A stretch of DNA of 5,454 nt from an uncultured Lachnospiraceae bacterium (GCA_934338765.1 CAKRHL010000160.1:1-5454); one strand, 5' to 3'; shown: positions 1-5,073, numbered from the stretch's first letter. The notes: a model not told the origin generated them from the sequence alone. Made by a program: numbers and translations.

Positions 1-62
1 GTATGGGAATCGATCGTGCGGAAACAATGATCATAAAGAGCTTCATTATATGTACAATTCAT
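1..62 (-). CDS. N-terminal fragment of a divergent gene, probably proline racemase family (possible PrdF); runs off the left edge
   Basis: On the minus strand an ATG at 62-60 opens a frame with no stop up to the window edge. It reads MNCTYNEALYDHCFRTIDSH, and the last two bases (AC) force a Thr next. The string IDSHT is the conserved start of the first domain in proline racemase and hydroxyproline epimerase family enzymes, where it is usually followed by a GE-containing segment that lies outside this window. A purine-rich Shine-Dalgarno ending seven bases before the ATG supports the start. Proline racemase makes D-proline from L-proline, the step before D-proline reductase, which fits the prd genes across the control region. 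The tail before IDSHT is about 16 residues, longer than in typical PrdF as I remember it. A hydroxyproline epimerase or a trans-3-hydroxyproline dehydratase of the same superfamily is equally compatible with so short a piece, so no symbol is given. Confidence 0.55.
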   Translation of the reverse strand, partial: MNCTYNEALYDHCFRTIDSH

Positions 63-69
63 AGCAAAT

Positions 70-80
70 CCCCCTTTCCT
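70..80 (-). promoter_or_regulatory. Ribosome binding site of the divergent gene
   Basis: Read on the minus strand, the bases are AGGAAAGGGGG, followed by a 7-base spacer and the ATG at 62-60. This purine run is what picks the start of the fragment at the left edge and shows that a real gene probably begins there. Confidence 0.55.
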
Positions 81-85
81 CTAAC

Positions 86-125
86 TGATGCCACGGATTG
101 CTCCGTTGCTGTGCAATTTTTGCAA
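86..125. repeat. Direct repeat, copy 1 (upstream of the LysR gene)
   Basis: The first 19 bases (TGATGCCACGGATTGCTCC) are identical to those at 1284-1302. After one mismatch, TTGC is again shared (23 of 24 bases over 86-109 versus 1284-1307). Next in both copies comes a short hairpin: here TGCAA, TTT, TTGCA at 112-124, five perfect pairs. The copy lies in the 5' leader of the putative racemase transcript. It may be a small dispersed intergenic repeat, but other copies cannot be seen from this window. Confidence 0.6.
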
Positions 126-126
126 T

Positions 127-160
127 CCTGCAGGCATCTTCAATCCCGCATATTTGCAGG
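127..160. repeat. Inverted repeat CCTGCA / TGCAGG in the divergent gene's leader
   Basis: CCTGCA at 127-132 is the exact reverse complement of TGCAGG at 155-160, with 22 bases between. It lies downstream of the minus-strand promoter, so it would be in the leader RNA of the putative racemase gene. With only six pairs and a long loop it may be chance. Confidence 0.25.
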
Positions 161-189
161 TAAATCTGCCAGCTTGACCCTTGCATCAT

Positions 190-218
190 ATTATAGATTG
201 GATGATTTCATAAGGGAA
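190..218 (-). promoter_or_regulatory. Predicted sigma-A promoter of the divergent (putative racemase) gene
   Basis: The minus strand has a perfect TATAAT at 195-190. Seventeen bases upstream is a poor -35, TTCCCT (218-213), about 3 of 6 matches to consensus. A good -10 with a poor -35 is typical of an activator-dependent promoter. The expected start is near 183, leaving a leader of about 120 bases. A LysR-box-like site is centred at 248, about 65 bp upstream of that start. Confidence 0.45.
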
Positions 219-221
219 ACG

Positions 222-252
222 ACACTTTTTTATGTGAGACATTACAAAGTGT
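222..252. promoter_or_regulatory. 31-bp dyad between the divergent promoters, candidate operator
   Basis: The segment is symmetric about base 237. ACACTTT (222-228) pairs with AAAGTGT (246-252), and ATGT (232-235) pairs with ACAT (239-242) on the same axis. Counting the pair 230/244, 12 of the 14 positions flanking the central three bases are complementary. It lies between the -35 regions of the minus-strand promoter (213-218) and the plus-strand promoter (268-273), where a shared regulator of divergent genes usually binds. As RNA it would lie upstream of both predicted starts, so a DNA operator is more likely than a transcript hairpin. Confidence 0.5.
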
Positions 253-255
253 TAT
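241..255. promoter_or_regulatory. Candidate LysR-type regulator box 1
   Basis: ATTAC-N5-GTTAT is an interrupted dyad containing the T-N11-A pattern (T242, A254) typical of LysR-family binding sites; four of its five arm positions are complementary. Its centre is 53 bp from the first base of the minus-strand TATAAT, or about -65 relative to that start. It overlaps the right half of the 31-bp dyad, and it recurs at 279-293 and, more loosely, at 1324-1338. Confidence 0.5.
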
Positions 256-267
256 GATAATCTGAGA

Positions 268-296
268 TTGACGCACTTATTCCAAAATGTTATGAT
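268..296 (+). promoter_or_regulatory. Predicted sigma-A promoter of the LysR-type regulator gene
   Basis: TTGACG (268-273), a 17-base spacer and TATGAT (291-296), with TG at 288-289 giving an extended -10. This is the best vegetative promoter in the window. The expected start is near 303, giving a leader of roughly 74 bases that contains the hairpin at 319-352. A LysR-box-like site (279-293) overlaps the spacer and -10, as expected for self-repression. Confidence 0.65.
279..293. promoter_or_regulatory. Candidate LysR-type regulator box 2, overlapping the regulator's own promoter
   Basis: ATTCC-N5-GTTAT matches box 1 at 13 of 15 bases. Extended to 279-296 it matches 241-258 at 16 of 18 bases. 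The two sites are direct repeats 38 bp apart. This one covers the spacer and the first part of the -10 of the regulator promoter, so binding here would block that promoter. The shared 3' part (TGTTATGAT) includes the extended -10 itself, so part of the similarity could reflect a duplicated promoter element rather than an operator. Confidence 0.4.
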
Positions 297-318
297 GCAG
301 ATATAAAAAACAGATATC

Positions 319-355
319 AACGGGGATGTCCTATATTTGGGACACCCCCGTTTTT
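319..355 (+). terminator. Terminator-like hairpin in the leader of the regulator gene (possible attenuator)
   Basis: AACGGGG-A-TGTCC (319-331) pairs with GGACA-C-CCCCGTT (340-352): 12 pairs around one A/C mismatch and an 8-base loop. The run of five T at 351-355 completes the shape of a Rho-independent terminator. It lies downstream of the predicted promoter at 268-296 and ends six bases before the Shine-Dalgarno at 362-368, so it is in the regulator's own leader, with no plus-strand gene to its left in the window. It could attenuate the regulator, release a short leader RNA, or block incoming transcription. Confidence 0.55.
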
Positions 356-361
356 GGGTGG

Positions 362-368
362 AAAGGAG
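362..368 (+). promoter_or_regulatory. Ribosome binding site that fixes the LysR gene start
   Basis: AAAGGAG lies eight bases before the ATG at 377. The frame is open further upstream to an ATG at 326, but that codon lies inside the hairpin stem and has no Shine-Dalgarno, and the 17 residues it would add do not belong to the LysR fold. Confidence 0.75.
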
Positions 369-376
369 TGCGGCTT

Positions 377-1267
377 ATGGATATTAATAAATATGTATTG
401 TTTGCAGATGTGGCAAATACAAAAAACTTTACTAAAAGCGGTGAGCGGATGGGATATACCCAGCCGGGAGTCAGCCATGTATTAAAGGCGATGGAACGGG
501 AACTGGGTTTTTCTCTTTTCCTGCGGACTCCAAAGGGAGTAACGCTGACTTCGGATGCAGAGGCAATCCTGCCTCTGGTGAGGGAGCTTTTGGCGGTGAA
601 TGAACAGCTGGAGCAGACGGTGAGTCAGATCAATGGTCTGGAAAAGGGACATCTGTGCATTGCGACTTTTGCCAGCATATCCAGAAGCTGGCTGCCTCAG
701 GTGATCTATGCCTTCAAGCTGAAATATCCGGGAATTGAAATTGAACTGCTGGAAGGAGGCACGGATGATATTGTGGGTTGGGTAGAGGACAGTCAGGCGG
801 ATCTGGGCCTTCTGTCCAAAAAGCACGCCAGATCCTTGAAGTGGACACCGCTTTATGAAGATGCTTTGATGGCAATCCTTCCAAAAGAATATCCGGTCAA
901 TGGAAGAGAGGCTATCCCTATGAAGGAGATTGAAGAATGGCCGTTTATTATTTCGGCGGAGGGTGTGGATTATGATGTTCATGATGCGATCCAGAAGGCG
1001 GGGATCACTCCTAATATCCGGTACAGCTCCACAGATGATCACACGGTAATTTCCATGGTGTCAAATCATCTGGGGGTGAGTATTCTTCCTGATCTGGTCA
1101 TTGGAACGGCAAAGGATAAGGTGCTTGCATTGCCGCTGGAGCCGTATTTTTCCAGAGAGCTGGGGATCGGTGCAAGGGCGGATACCAGTCTGTCGCCGGC
1201 GGCGAAGCGGTTTGTGCAGACGATTAAGGAGACTTTGGAGCAGGAAACTCTTGAGGGAGGAGAATAG
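377..1267 (+). CDS. LysR-family transcriptional regulator, likely controlling the prd genes
   Basis: A 296-residue cytoplasmic DNA-binding regulator of usual LysR length. Residues 1-60 form the winged helix-turn-helix: the start MDINKYVLFADVANTKNFTKS and the segment YTQPGVSHVLKAMERELG (27-44), with FLRTPKGV after it, are classic for the family. A linker helix (about 60-88) leads to the effector-binding domain (about 90-290), a periplasmic-binding-protein-like fold with a SWLPQVIYAFKLKYPGIEIEL segment, cut by typical GxxDDIV and ADLGLL motifs. The start at 377 is chosen from the Shine-Dalgarno. The gene lies between the divergent putative racemase and prdC, and box-like sites lie at all three promoters, so control of proline reduction in response to proline or a related metabolite is the natural inference. 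The effector cannot be read from the sequence. No strong terminator follows, so read-through into prdC is possible. Confidence 0.9.
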   Translation: MDINKYVLFADVANTKNFTKSGERMGYTQPGVSHVLKAMERELGFSLFLRTPKGVTLTSDAEAILPLVRELLAVNEQLEQTVSQINGLEKGHLCIATFASISRSWLPQVIYAFKLKYPGIEIELLEGGTDDIVGWVEDSQADLGLLSKKHARSLKWTPLYEDALMAILPKEYPVNGREAIPMKEIEEWPFIISAEGVDYDVHDAIQKAGITPNIRYSSTDDHTVISMVSNHLGVSILPDLVIGTAKDKVLALPLEPYFSRELGIGARADTSLSPAAKRFVQTIKETLEQETLEGGE

Positions 1268-1283
1268 ATTCTGTTGTATCTTA

Positions 1284-1323
1284 TGATGCCACGGATTGCT
1301 CCCTTGCGTTGCGAATTTGCGAC
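1284..1323. repeat. Direct repeat, copy 2 (downstream of the LysR gene)
   Basis: This matches copy 1 at 86-125, offset by 1198 bp: 19 identical bases, then 23 of 24. It is followed by a hairpin at 1308-1323, GUUGCG-AAUU-UGCGAC as RNA, with six pairs of which two are G-U. Sequence differs between the two copies here but pairing is kept. There is no T-run after it, so it is a poor Rho-independent terminator. It begins 16 bases after the LysR stop codon. Confidence 0.6.
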
Positions 1324-1338
1324 ATTACATATCCTTAT
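1324..1338. promoter_or_regulatory. Candidate LysR-type regulator box 3, upstream of prdC
   Basis: ATTAC-N5-CTTAT keeps the T-N11-A pattern (T1325, A1337) and three of five complementary arm positions. The wider segment 1316-1339 matches 233-256 at 18 of 24 bases without gaps, including GACATTACA. Its centre is 53 bp upstream of the first base of the prdC -10, the same distance as box 1 from the divergent gene's -10. CTTATGGG recurs at 1365-1372, overlapping the prdC -35 and spacer. Confidence 0.4.
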
Positions 1339-1360
1339 GGGGTACATGCAATACTGCTTC

Positions 1361-1389
1361 TTTACTTATGGGTGAGCCTCCCTTATACT
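1361..1389 (+). promoter_or_regulatory. Predicted sigma-A promoter of the prdC operon
   Basis: TTTACT (1361-1366), a 17-base spacer and TATACT (1384-1389), matching consensus at 4 of 6 and 5 of 6. The expected start is near 1396, giving a 50-base leader before the prdC ATG. No GG-N10-GC sigma-54 pattern was found in this intergenic region. The C. difficile locus, by contrast, depends on the sigma-54 activator PrdR. Confidence 0.5.
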
Positions 1390-1445
1390 AGGTGCCATAG
1401 CAAGGCAAAACAGAATATTGAAATGGAAACAGAGGTGATATTCGT

Positions 1446-2753
1446 ATGGAAGATATTTATGAATATCCTCTGAAACAACATCTTGGAGAGCAAGTTGTTC
1501 CTGTAGTTGTCAATGGTGACAGCGTAAACCGGGGGCAGCTTGTTGCGTTTCAGAGGGAAGGAACTCTGGGAGCAAACCTGTATTCCAGTGTAAAGGGAGT
1601 CGTCACAGAGGTGACAGAGCAAAGCATTTTTATCAGGGCTGACAAGGAGCAGACAAAGGAGTATGTCCCATTAAAGGGACAGGAGCCGTTGGAGCTGATC
1701 AAAGAGGCAGGCATTGTCGGACTGGGAGGAGCAGGATTTCCCACTTATGCAAAGCTTGCAAACCCGTTTCAATCCGGGGGCACAGTGATTATTAATGCGG
1801 CAGAGTGTGAGCCGATCCTTTCTCATAATATTGAAAGGATTGAGAAAAAGCCCCAACAGCTTCTGCGGGGCCTGCGGATCGCAATGGATGTGGTGCATGC
1901 CGCAAAGGGTGTGATCGCGATCAAGGAGAAGCACACCGGGGCGGTGAAGGCATTGGAGCAGACCAATAAGGATCCGGATATTTCCATTCATCTGCTGGAG
2001 GATATGTATCCCATGGGAGAAGAGAGAGCCATTATCCGGGAGGTGCTGGGAAAACTTCTGGCGGTGACAGATCTTCCGCTGGCGGCAGATGCCATTGTGG
2101 TGAATGCAGAAACCGCATGCCGGATCCAGGAAGCGGTAGATCTGAAAAAGCCGCTTATTGATAAGGATATGACGGTGGCCGGCAAGATCAAAGGAAATGC
2201 GCAGGATAAACTGATTCAGGTATTTCCGGATGTGCCTCTGGGAACAAAGGTATCCGCCATGTTTGACAAAGCGGGCGGCCTTGCAGAGACATATGGTGAG
2301 CTGATCATGGGGGGACCATTTACCGGAAAGAGAACTTCTCCGGAGGCACCGGTGGTCAAGACAACAGGAGGTCTGATCGCGGCAGAATGTTTCCCCAAGG
2401 GGCCGGACAAGATCGGAGTGCTGGTATGTGCCTGCAGTGCCTGCCGGGAGAGAATGGAACAGTTGGCGGCAAGCCTTGGTTCCGAGGTTGTGGGAGTAGA
2501 AAAGTGTAAGCAGGCAGTAGAAGTGAAAGGAAATCTCAAGTGTGAAAATCCCGGAAAATGTCCGGGGCAGGTACAGAAGATCCTGGCACTAAAGAAAGCA
2601 GGAGCCCGGGCAGTGCTTGTCGGCAACTGTACGGATTGTTCCAATACCGTGATGTCCTGTGCGCCACAGCTTGGACTTCCTGTGTATCATTCCACGGATG
2701 GTGCATTAAGAGCAGTAAATTATCCATTGGTTAGAAAAATAAAGAAAAAGTAA
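1446..2753 (+). CDS. prdC: PrdC, RnfC-like electron transfer protein of D-proline reductase
   Basis: A 435-residue protein related to RnfC/NuoF, thought to pass electrons (probably from NADH) to D-proline reductase. It opens with a short lipoyl-like segment (about 5-65), then the flavin/NADH-fold motif GLGGAGFPTYAK (92-103), NAAECEP (117-123) with an acidic-Cys pocket, YPMGEER (188-194) and MGGPFTG (288-294). The C-terminal third (321-435) is the PrdC-specific part. It is rich in Cys, with CACSAC (328-333), single Cys at 354, 366 and 372, CTDC (395-398) and C405. The paired CxxCxxCxxxCP clusters of true RnfC are not present. No UGA interrupts the frame; selenocysteine-containing PrdC forms are known from some clostridia as I recall, and this one uses only Cys. 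There is no signal peptide or membrane segment. A GAGGTGAT site lies six bases before the ATG. First gene of the operon. Confidence 0.9.
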   Translation: MEDIYEYPLKQHLGEQVVPVVVNGDSVNRGQLVAFQREGTLGANLYSSVKGVVTEVTEQSIFIRADKEQTKEYVPLKGQEPLELIKEAGIVGLGGAGFPTYAKLANPFQSGGTVIINAAECEPILSHNIERIEKKPQQLLRGLRIAMDVVHAAKGVIAIKEKHTGAVKALEQTNKDPDISIHLLEDMYPMGEERAIIREVLGKLLAVTDLPLAADAIVVNAETACRIQEAVDLKKPLIDKDMTVAGKIKGNAQDKLIQVFPDVPLGTKVSAMFDKAGGLAETYGELIMGGPFTGKRTSPEAPVVKTTGGLIAAECFPKGPDKIGVLVCACSACRERMEQLAASLGSEVVGVEKCKQAVEVKGNLKCENPGKCPGQVQKILALKKAGARAVLVGNCTDCSNTVMSCAPQLGLPVYHSTDGALRAVNYPLVRKIKKK

Positions 2754-2759
2754 GGAGGA
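2752..2759 (+). promoter_or_regulatory. prdA ribosome binding site overlapping the prdC stop codon
   Basis: AAGGAGGA shares its first two bases with the prdC TAA (2751-2753) and lies six bases before the prdA ATG. This near-consensus site fits high output of the catalytic proprotein and close coupling to prdC. Confidence 0.75.
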
Positions 2760-2765
2760 AGCGCT

Positions 2766-4556
2766 ATGTCAATCACAAAAGAAACATTACAGCAACATTT
2801 AAAGGACCCGGCAATCTTTTGCTGCCGCAGAGAAAAAGGTCTTGTCATCAGCGAAGCGGATCTGGAGGATCCAAGCCTGTTTGATGACATGGAGGAGGCA
2901 GGCCTTCTCTCCTTAAGCCCGGAGGGACTGCGGATCGAGCAGGTGTTGGGAAGTACACTGCTTACCGATGTGGAAGCATTGACACCGATCACGAAGGAAG
3001 TGTTAGACAAGGTAAATGAATGTGAAGAAGCCGCCGGGGAGCCGGTGGAAGCTGATTTACCGGCGGAAACCCCGGAGGCAGCACCGATGATTCACACCAC
3101 GACAGGAGGGAATGGCATGATACATATTGAAATTGACAAGGCATCAAATCTGGAGGGCTTTAAGCTGGACGTACCGGTTGGCGGTGCAGTGGCACCGTTG
3201 GCTGTATCTGCGGCAGCACCGGCGGCAGAGCCGGAGAGTATCAAAAAAGTAATCCGTACCCTGATCAAAAAGCACATTAAGATCACGGATGTGGAAATCG
3301 GTGATACTACTTCCATTAAGGATGGCAAGATCACCATTGAAAGATCTATTGTGGATAAAGCGGTGAAAGAGGATCCCCTTTGCAAGAGTCTGTCTCTGGA
3401 TGTGATCTATCCGGATAGGCGCCATGTCTATACCGAAACCATCATGGATGTCTGTCCGATCGCCACAAAGGTAGAAGGAGAGCTTGGCGAGGGCGTTACC
3501 AAGGTGGCAGACGGCGTTGTATTTATGCTGACCGGTGTGGATGAAGACGGCGTACAGGTGCATGAGTTTGGTTCCTCCGAGGGATATCTGGACGAAAAGA
3601 TGTACTTTGGTCATCCGGGCTGTGCCGACGAAAATGACATTATCATCCGCTGTCATGCCGTTATTGAGAGAAAGACAGGAATGAGCCGTCCGGGTCCATT
3701 TGCCGCACATAAATGCCAGGACTATATTATTCAGGCAATCCGCAATGAACTGAAGAAATATGACGGAGAAGTGATCCGGGAGGAAACCTGTGAAGATATC
3801 CGCCGGAGCGGAAATCCGCGAGTGGTTCTGGTTAAGGAGATCATGGGACAGGGCGCAATGCATGACAATGTCATCTGTCCGACAGAGCCTTGTGGTATTT
3901 TGGGAGGTCAGAAAAACGTAGACTGTGGTAACGTGCCGATCATGCTGACACCAAATCAGGTAAGAGACGGATCTATTCATGCACTGACCTGTATCGGACC
4001 GGCAACAAAGGAAATGACGAGACATTATATCCGTGAGCCGCTGGTAGAGGGACTGGCAGCAGATCAGGAGCTTGATCTGATCGGCGTTGTCTGTGTTGGA
4101 TCTCCGCAGGTAAACGATGAGAAAATGTGGGTGTCTGAGAGACTTGGTTCTCTGCTGGAGGCACTGGATATTGACGGATGTATCATTACCACAGAGGGAT
4201 TTGGCAATAACCATATTGATTTTATCCAGCATATTGGCCAGGCCGGCAAGAGAGGGATTCCGGTGGTTGGCGTATCCTTCTGTGCTTATCAGGGCCAGCT
4301 GGTAGTTGGTAATGAATATGCCTCCGCAATGGTTGAGGAAAATATGGACAAGGGCGGCTTTGAAAACAATGTGGCAGGCTGCTCCTGTGTGACAAAGGAA
4401 GTCGCAGCCCGTGCAATTCAGATGTTAAAGAATAAGATGGCTGGTGTAGAGATCAAGCCTGCACCAAAGAAATGGAACAACGATGTTATTAATGCCAATA
4501 ACAAGCTGTTGGGACTTCCGGAAACAAAATTGCTTGATAACGGGACATTACACTAA
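2766..4556 (+). CDS. prdA: PrdA, D-proline reductase proprotein (pyruvoyl-forming)
   Basis: A 596-residue proprotein that is self-cleaved into two subunits, the C-terminal one beginning with a pyruvoyl group that binds D-proline; with PrdB it reduces D-proline to 5-aminovalerate in the cytoplasm. Residues 1-85 are the PrdA N-terminal domain (AIFCCRREKG, LEDPSLFDDMEEAGLL). A Glu/Pro/Ala linker follows (about 86-108), then another Ala/Pro-rich stretch (139-156). The core has LTGVDEDGVQ (255-264), EFGSSEG (267-273), RPGPFAAH (308-315) and MGQGAMHDN (360-368). The cleavage site is ALTCIGPA (406-413): C. sticklandii PrdA is cut between Thr and Cys in the same motif, which predicts cutting between Thr408 and Cys409, giving pieces of 408 and 188 residues. 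The C-terminal piece contains EMTRHYIREPLV, GSPQVN and TEGFGNNHIDF (476-486). The related GrdE of glycine reductase is less likely, given these motifs and the neighbours. The stop overlaps the next gene by one base. Confidence 0.95.
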   Translation: MSITKETLQQHLKDPAIFCCRREKGLVISEADLEDPSLFDDMEEAGLLSLSPEGLRIEQVLGSTLLTDVEALTPITKEVLDKVNECEEAAGEPVEADLPAETPEAAPMIHTTTGGNGMIHIEIDKASNLEGFKLDVPVGGAVAPLAVSAAAPAAEPESIKKVIRTLIKKHIKITDVEIGDTTSIKDGKITIERSIVDKAVKEDPLCKSLSLDVIYPDRRHVYTETIMDVCPIATKVEGELGEGVTKVADGVVFMLTGVDEDGVQVHEFGSSEGYLDEKMYFGHPGCADENDIIIRCHAVIERKTGMSRPGPFAAHKCQDYIIQAIRNELKKYDGEVIREETCEDIRRSGNPRVVLVKEIMGQGAMHDNVICPTEPCGILGGQKNVDCGNVPIMLTPNQVRDGSIHALTCIGPATKEMTRHYIREPLVEGLAADQELDLIGVVCVGSPQVNDEKMWVSERLGSLLEALDIDGCIITTEGFGNNHIDFIQHIGQAGKRGIPVVGVSFCAYQGQLVVGNEYASAMVEENMDKGGFENNVAGCSCVTKEVAARAIQMLKNKMAGVEIKPAPKKWNNDVINANNKLLGLPETKLLDNGTLH

Positions 4557-4996
4557 TGGATTATATGATCAATCCCATTAAAATGGGAGGGCTTGTCAAG
4601 GAAGTCACGGATGACCGGATAAAAGTCCATCTGCACGGGCGTCTTGGGGTGATCACCATCCCAAAACGACTGGTCATCACTTCCGAACCACTGGAGCCGG
4701 GACATGAAATGGAATTTTATTTCAGCTATATTCAGGTCGTGGAAAATCCTTACGACTACGACAGCTCCGATATGGTGACAACCCATGAGATTGAGCCTTG
4801 TCTGCTGGGAGGAACCATCTGCGAGGTCAATGATACCGCAGTTAAGGTGAATATTATGAATGAGCTGGGGACAGTAGCCGTACCGAGACGCTGGATATTT
4901 ACCCCTGTTGTCCTGAAAAACGGACAGGAAACCGAGTTTTATTTTAGCTGTATGAAGGTGATCGGAAAAAGAGATATTCCGGTCGAGTCCATATAA
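4556..4996 (+). CDS. Small prd-operon protein with two tandem copies of a 52-residue beta-rich domain, function unknown
   Basis: A 146-residue soluble protein with no signal peptide or membrane segment. Residues 11-62 and 85-136 align without gaps, 21 of 52 identical. Each copy has GGxVxEVxD, an IKV/VKV strand, LGxVxxPRR-like, a conserved Gly (49/123) and EFYFS (53-57/127-131). The alternating hydrophobic pattern suggests a small beta barrel. The acidic linker (63-84) includes YDYDSSD. I believe related proteins near prd genes carry the family label CBO2463/CBO2479 domain, with no known function, but that name is from memory. The ATG shares its A with the prdA stop (TAATG), and there is only a weak Shine-Dalgarno, so translation probably depends on ribosomes finishing prdA. 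Its place between the two catalytic genes suggests a part in assembly, PrdA processing or accessory subunit work. That role is inference. Confidence 0.85.
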   Translation: MDYMINPIKMGGLVKEVTDDRIKVHLHGRLGVITIPKRLVITSEPLEPGHEMEFYFSYIQVVENPYDYDSSDMVTTHEIEPCLLGGTICEVNDTAVKVNIMNELGTVAVPRRWIFTPVVLKNGQETEFYFSCMKVIGKRDIPVESI

Positions 4997-5039
4997 TAGG
5001 ACACAACAGACACAATGAATCTATAAAGGATTTCGTGAA

Positions 5040-5061
5040 GCTGATATGAGGAATATCATGC
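5040..5061 (+). other. Short hairpin in the prdB leader
   Basis: TGATAT (5042-5047) pairs with ATATCA (5053-5058) around the loop GAGGA, and GC (5040-5041) pairs with GC (5060-5061) across one bulged T at 5059. It lies in the 90-bp gap before prdB, and its loop resembles a Shine-Dalgarno. There is no T-run, so it is not a terminator. It may mark RNA processing or be chance. Confidence 0.3.
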
Positions 5062-5073
5062 AGGGTTCACAGA

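Noticed and set aside
3..257. 84-codon plus-strand open frame at the left edge
   Set aside because: It has no ribosome site and no recognisable motif, it crosses the repeat and the predicted minus-strand promoter, and it runs opposite to the better-supported minus-strand gene start at 62.
326..376. Upstream ATG that would extend the LysR protein by 17 residues
   Set aside because: The codon sits in a hairpin stem without a Shine-Dalgarno, while the ATG at 377 has AAAGGAG and gives the normal family N-terminus.
482..1042. 186-codon minus-strand frame opposite the LysR gene
   Set aside because: It is a shadow of a strongly supported LysR-family gene, with no start signal or motif of its own.
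1293..1307. Possible sigma-54 promoter (GG...TTGC) within the repeat upstream of prdC
   Set aside because: The gap between GG and GC is 11 bases rather than the required 10, and the identical pattern lies in the repeat copy at 95-109, so it belongs to the repeat.
1308..1323. Rho-independent terminator after the LysR gene
   Set aside because: The hairpin is short with two G-U pairs and has no T-run behind it, so termination there is not supported.
3144..4232. 362-codon minus-strand open frame opposite prdA
   Set aside because: It is antisense to the clearly coding prdA, shows no ribosome site or family motif, and its odd Cys/His/Arg-rich composition is what a shadow frame of a conserved gene gives.
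2766..4556. Assignment of the proprotein as GrdE (glycine reductase)
   Set aside because: The N-terminal domain, the ALTCIGPA cleavage motif and the prdC and prdB neighbours all indicate PrdA.
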